Shown here one piece after another: positions 14,243 through 15,159 of a stretch of DNA of 15,159 bases (the first letter of the stretch is position 1; every line of letters begins with the position of its first letter). The stretch is taken from assembly GCA_020048255.1 (NCBI GenBank), contig JAIFMR010000099.1:1-15159 (forward strand), read 5' to 3'. Below the pieces are notes generated by a model. That model saw only the letters and a program-made list of their open reading frames with translations. It made no database searches and was not told where the DNA came from. The position numbers and the translations under genes were made by a program. The stretch comes from Rhodoferax sp. Its GTDB lineage: Bacteria; Pseudomonadota; Gammaproteobacteria; Burkholderiales; Burkholderiaceae_C.

Positions 14243-15159
14243 TCACTTTTCGGACAACGCCTGGGCCTGAATGGCGGTGAGCGCGATGGTAAACACAATG
14301 TCATCCACCAAGGCGCCGCGTGACAAATCGTTCACTGGCTTACGCAGCCCCTGCAACATGGGGCCGACCGACACCACGTTGGCAGAACGCTGCACGGCCT
14401 TGTAAGTGGTGTTGCCCGTGTTGAGGTCCGGGAAGACAAACACCGTGGCCTGCCCTGCTACGGCACTACCAGGTGCCTTTTGTGCAGCCACTTCGCGCAC
14501 CGTGGCCGCGTCGTATTGCATGGGGCCGTCAATCACCAACTCGGGCCAGCGGGATTTGGCCAGGACCGTGGCGGCACGCACCTTCACAACGTCGTCGCCA
14601 GAACCGGATTCGCCGGTGCTGTAGCTGATCATGGCCACCTTGGGGTCGATACCAAAAGCCACGGCGCTGTCGGCGCTTTGTTTGGCGATCTCGGCCAGTT
14701 CCTCGGCGGTGGGGTCTGGGTTCACAGCGCAATCGGCGTAAACCAGCACCTGCTCCGGCATCAACATGAAAAAACAGGACGACACAATCGACGAGCCGGG
14801 TGCCGTGCGGATCAACTGCAGCGCCGGGCGCACCGTGCTGGCGGTGGTGTGCACCGCCCCGCTGACCAAGCCGTCGACCTCATCGACCGCCAGCATCATG
14901 GTGCCCAGCACCACCGTGTCTTCCAGCGCCATCATGGCCTGGCTGGGCGTCAAGCCCTTGCTCTTGCGCAAAGCCACCATGGGCGCGACGTACTTTTCGG
15001 CAATCTGATGGGGTTCCAGAATCTCCAGCCCCTGGGGCAGCTCAATCCCCAGAGCATCGGCCACCGACTGAATGACTTTTCGCTTGCCCAGTAACACGCA
15101 GCGCGCAATGCCTTTCTCGGTGCAAATGACTGCTGCACGGATCGTACGGGGCTCATCTC
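14243..15159 (-). CDS. pta: Phosphate acetyltransferase, 3' part
   Basis: It interconverts acetyl-CoA plus phosphate and acetyl phosphate plus CoA. The frame is open through the right edge of the window (last complete codon ends at 15157), so about 305 C-terminal residues are visible. This is the PTA_PTB catalytic domain: IRAAVICTEKGIARCVLLGK at the edge, VDGLVSGAVHTTASTVRPAL, ISYSTGESGSGDDVVKVRAAT, VFVFPDLNTGNTTYKAVQR and the ending VNDLSRGALVDDIVFTIALT. Whether the N-terminal regulatory domains of long Pta proteins are present cannot be seen, and ackA is not in the window. The APH/AAA gene begins 31 bases downstream on the same strand. Confidence 0.93.
   Translation of the reverse strand, partial: DEPRTIRAAVICTEKGIARCVLLGKRKVIQSVADALGIELPQGLEILEPHQIAEKYVAPMVALRKSKGLTPSQAMMALEDTVVLGTMMLAVDEVDGLVSGAVHTTASTVRPALQLIRTAPGSSIVSSCFFMLMPEQVLVYADCAVNPDPTAEELAEIAKQSADSAVAFGIDPKVAMISYSTGESGSGDDVVKVRAATVLAKSRWPELVIDGPMQYDAATVREVAAQKAPGSAVAGQATVFVFPDLNTGNTTYKAVQRSANVVSVGPMLQGLRKPVNDLSRGALVDDIVFTIALTAIQAQALSEK

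Noticed and set aside
14212..14304. 31-residue upstream extension of the APH/AAA protein
   Set aside because: It overlaps the end of pta and has no family character; MDAYPTPLIEALL at 14211 is a better start.
1..15159. CRISPR arrays, tRNA or rRNA genes, transposases, integrase or attachment sites
   Set aside because: Looked for on both strands and not seen. The only dispersed repeats are those at 578-1083 and 804-861.

Overview
The window looks like chromosomal DNA of a betaproteobacterium in the Burkholderiales, most likely Comamonadaceae (Rhodoferax- or Polaromonas-like). The evidence is GC-rich codon use, the pmbA / darP (yjgA) / mogA / cysE / trmJ / suhB neighbourhood, and a degenerate intergenic repeat of a kind I recall from Comamonadaceae. 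It is mostly conserved housekeeping DNA with one accessory stretch near the left end. I did not find a convincing new multi-gene system.

Left end (1-2930): the 3' end of gltL, an amino-acid ABC transporter ATPase, is followed by about 860 bases without an intact gene. That gap holds two diverged inverted copies of a 125-base MITE-like element, what looks like the 3' remnant of a lost gene, and a degenerate family repeat. A vapBC-type toxin-antitoxin operon follows, with a clear sigma70-like promoter overlapped by a perfect 9-bp inverted repeat. Next, on the minus strand, is an A/T-richer gene for an exported alpha/beta-hydrolase-like protein.

Middle (2957-8379): pmbA/tldE runs leftward and darP-mogA runs rightward from start codons only 23 bases apart, with overlapping -10-like hexamers on opposite strands. 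cysE and trmJ form a leftward pair (trmJ first). suhB diverges from trmJ across a 112-base gap that contains a hairpin.

Right part (8413-15159): two leftward genes 14 bases apart encode an acetyl-CoA hydrolase/transferase-GNAT fusion and an NTE-like patatin phospholipase with a cyclic-nucleotide-binding domain. The fusion protein lacks the usual N-terminal part of its family. It abuts, start codon to start codon, a rightward SpoIIE/RsbU-type PP2C phosphatase that begins directly at its catalytic domain. That head-to-head arrangement looks like a deletion or rearrangement junction, or an assembly misjoin. The phosphatase overlaps tail-to-tail with an APH-like kinase/AAA ATPase gene, which lies just downstream of the 3' part of pta (phosphate acetyltransferase), cut by the window edge.

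Most genes here work independently: amino-acid uptake, peptide maturation by TldD/TldE, 50S ribosome assembly, molybdenum cofactor, cysteine synthesis, tRNA methylation, and the acetyl-phosphate node. Functional linkage is clear only for vapB-vapC. Family names come from motif recognition in the translated sequence; no database search was possible.
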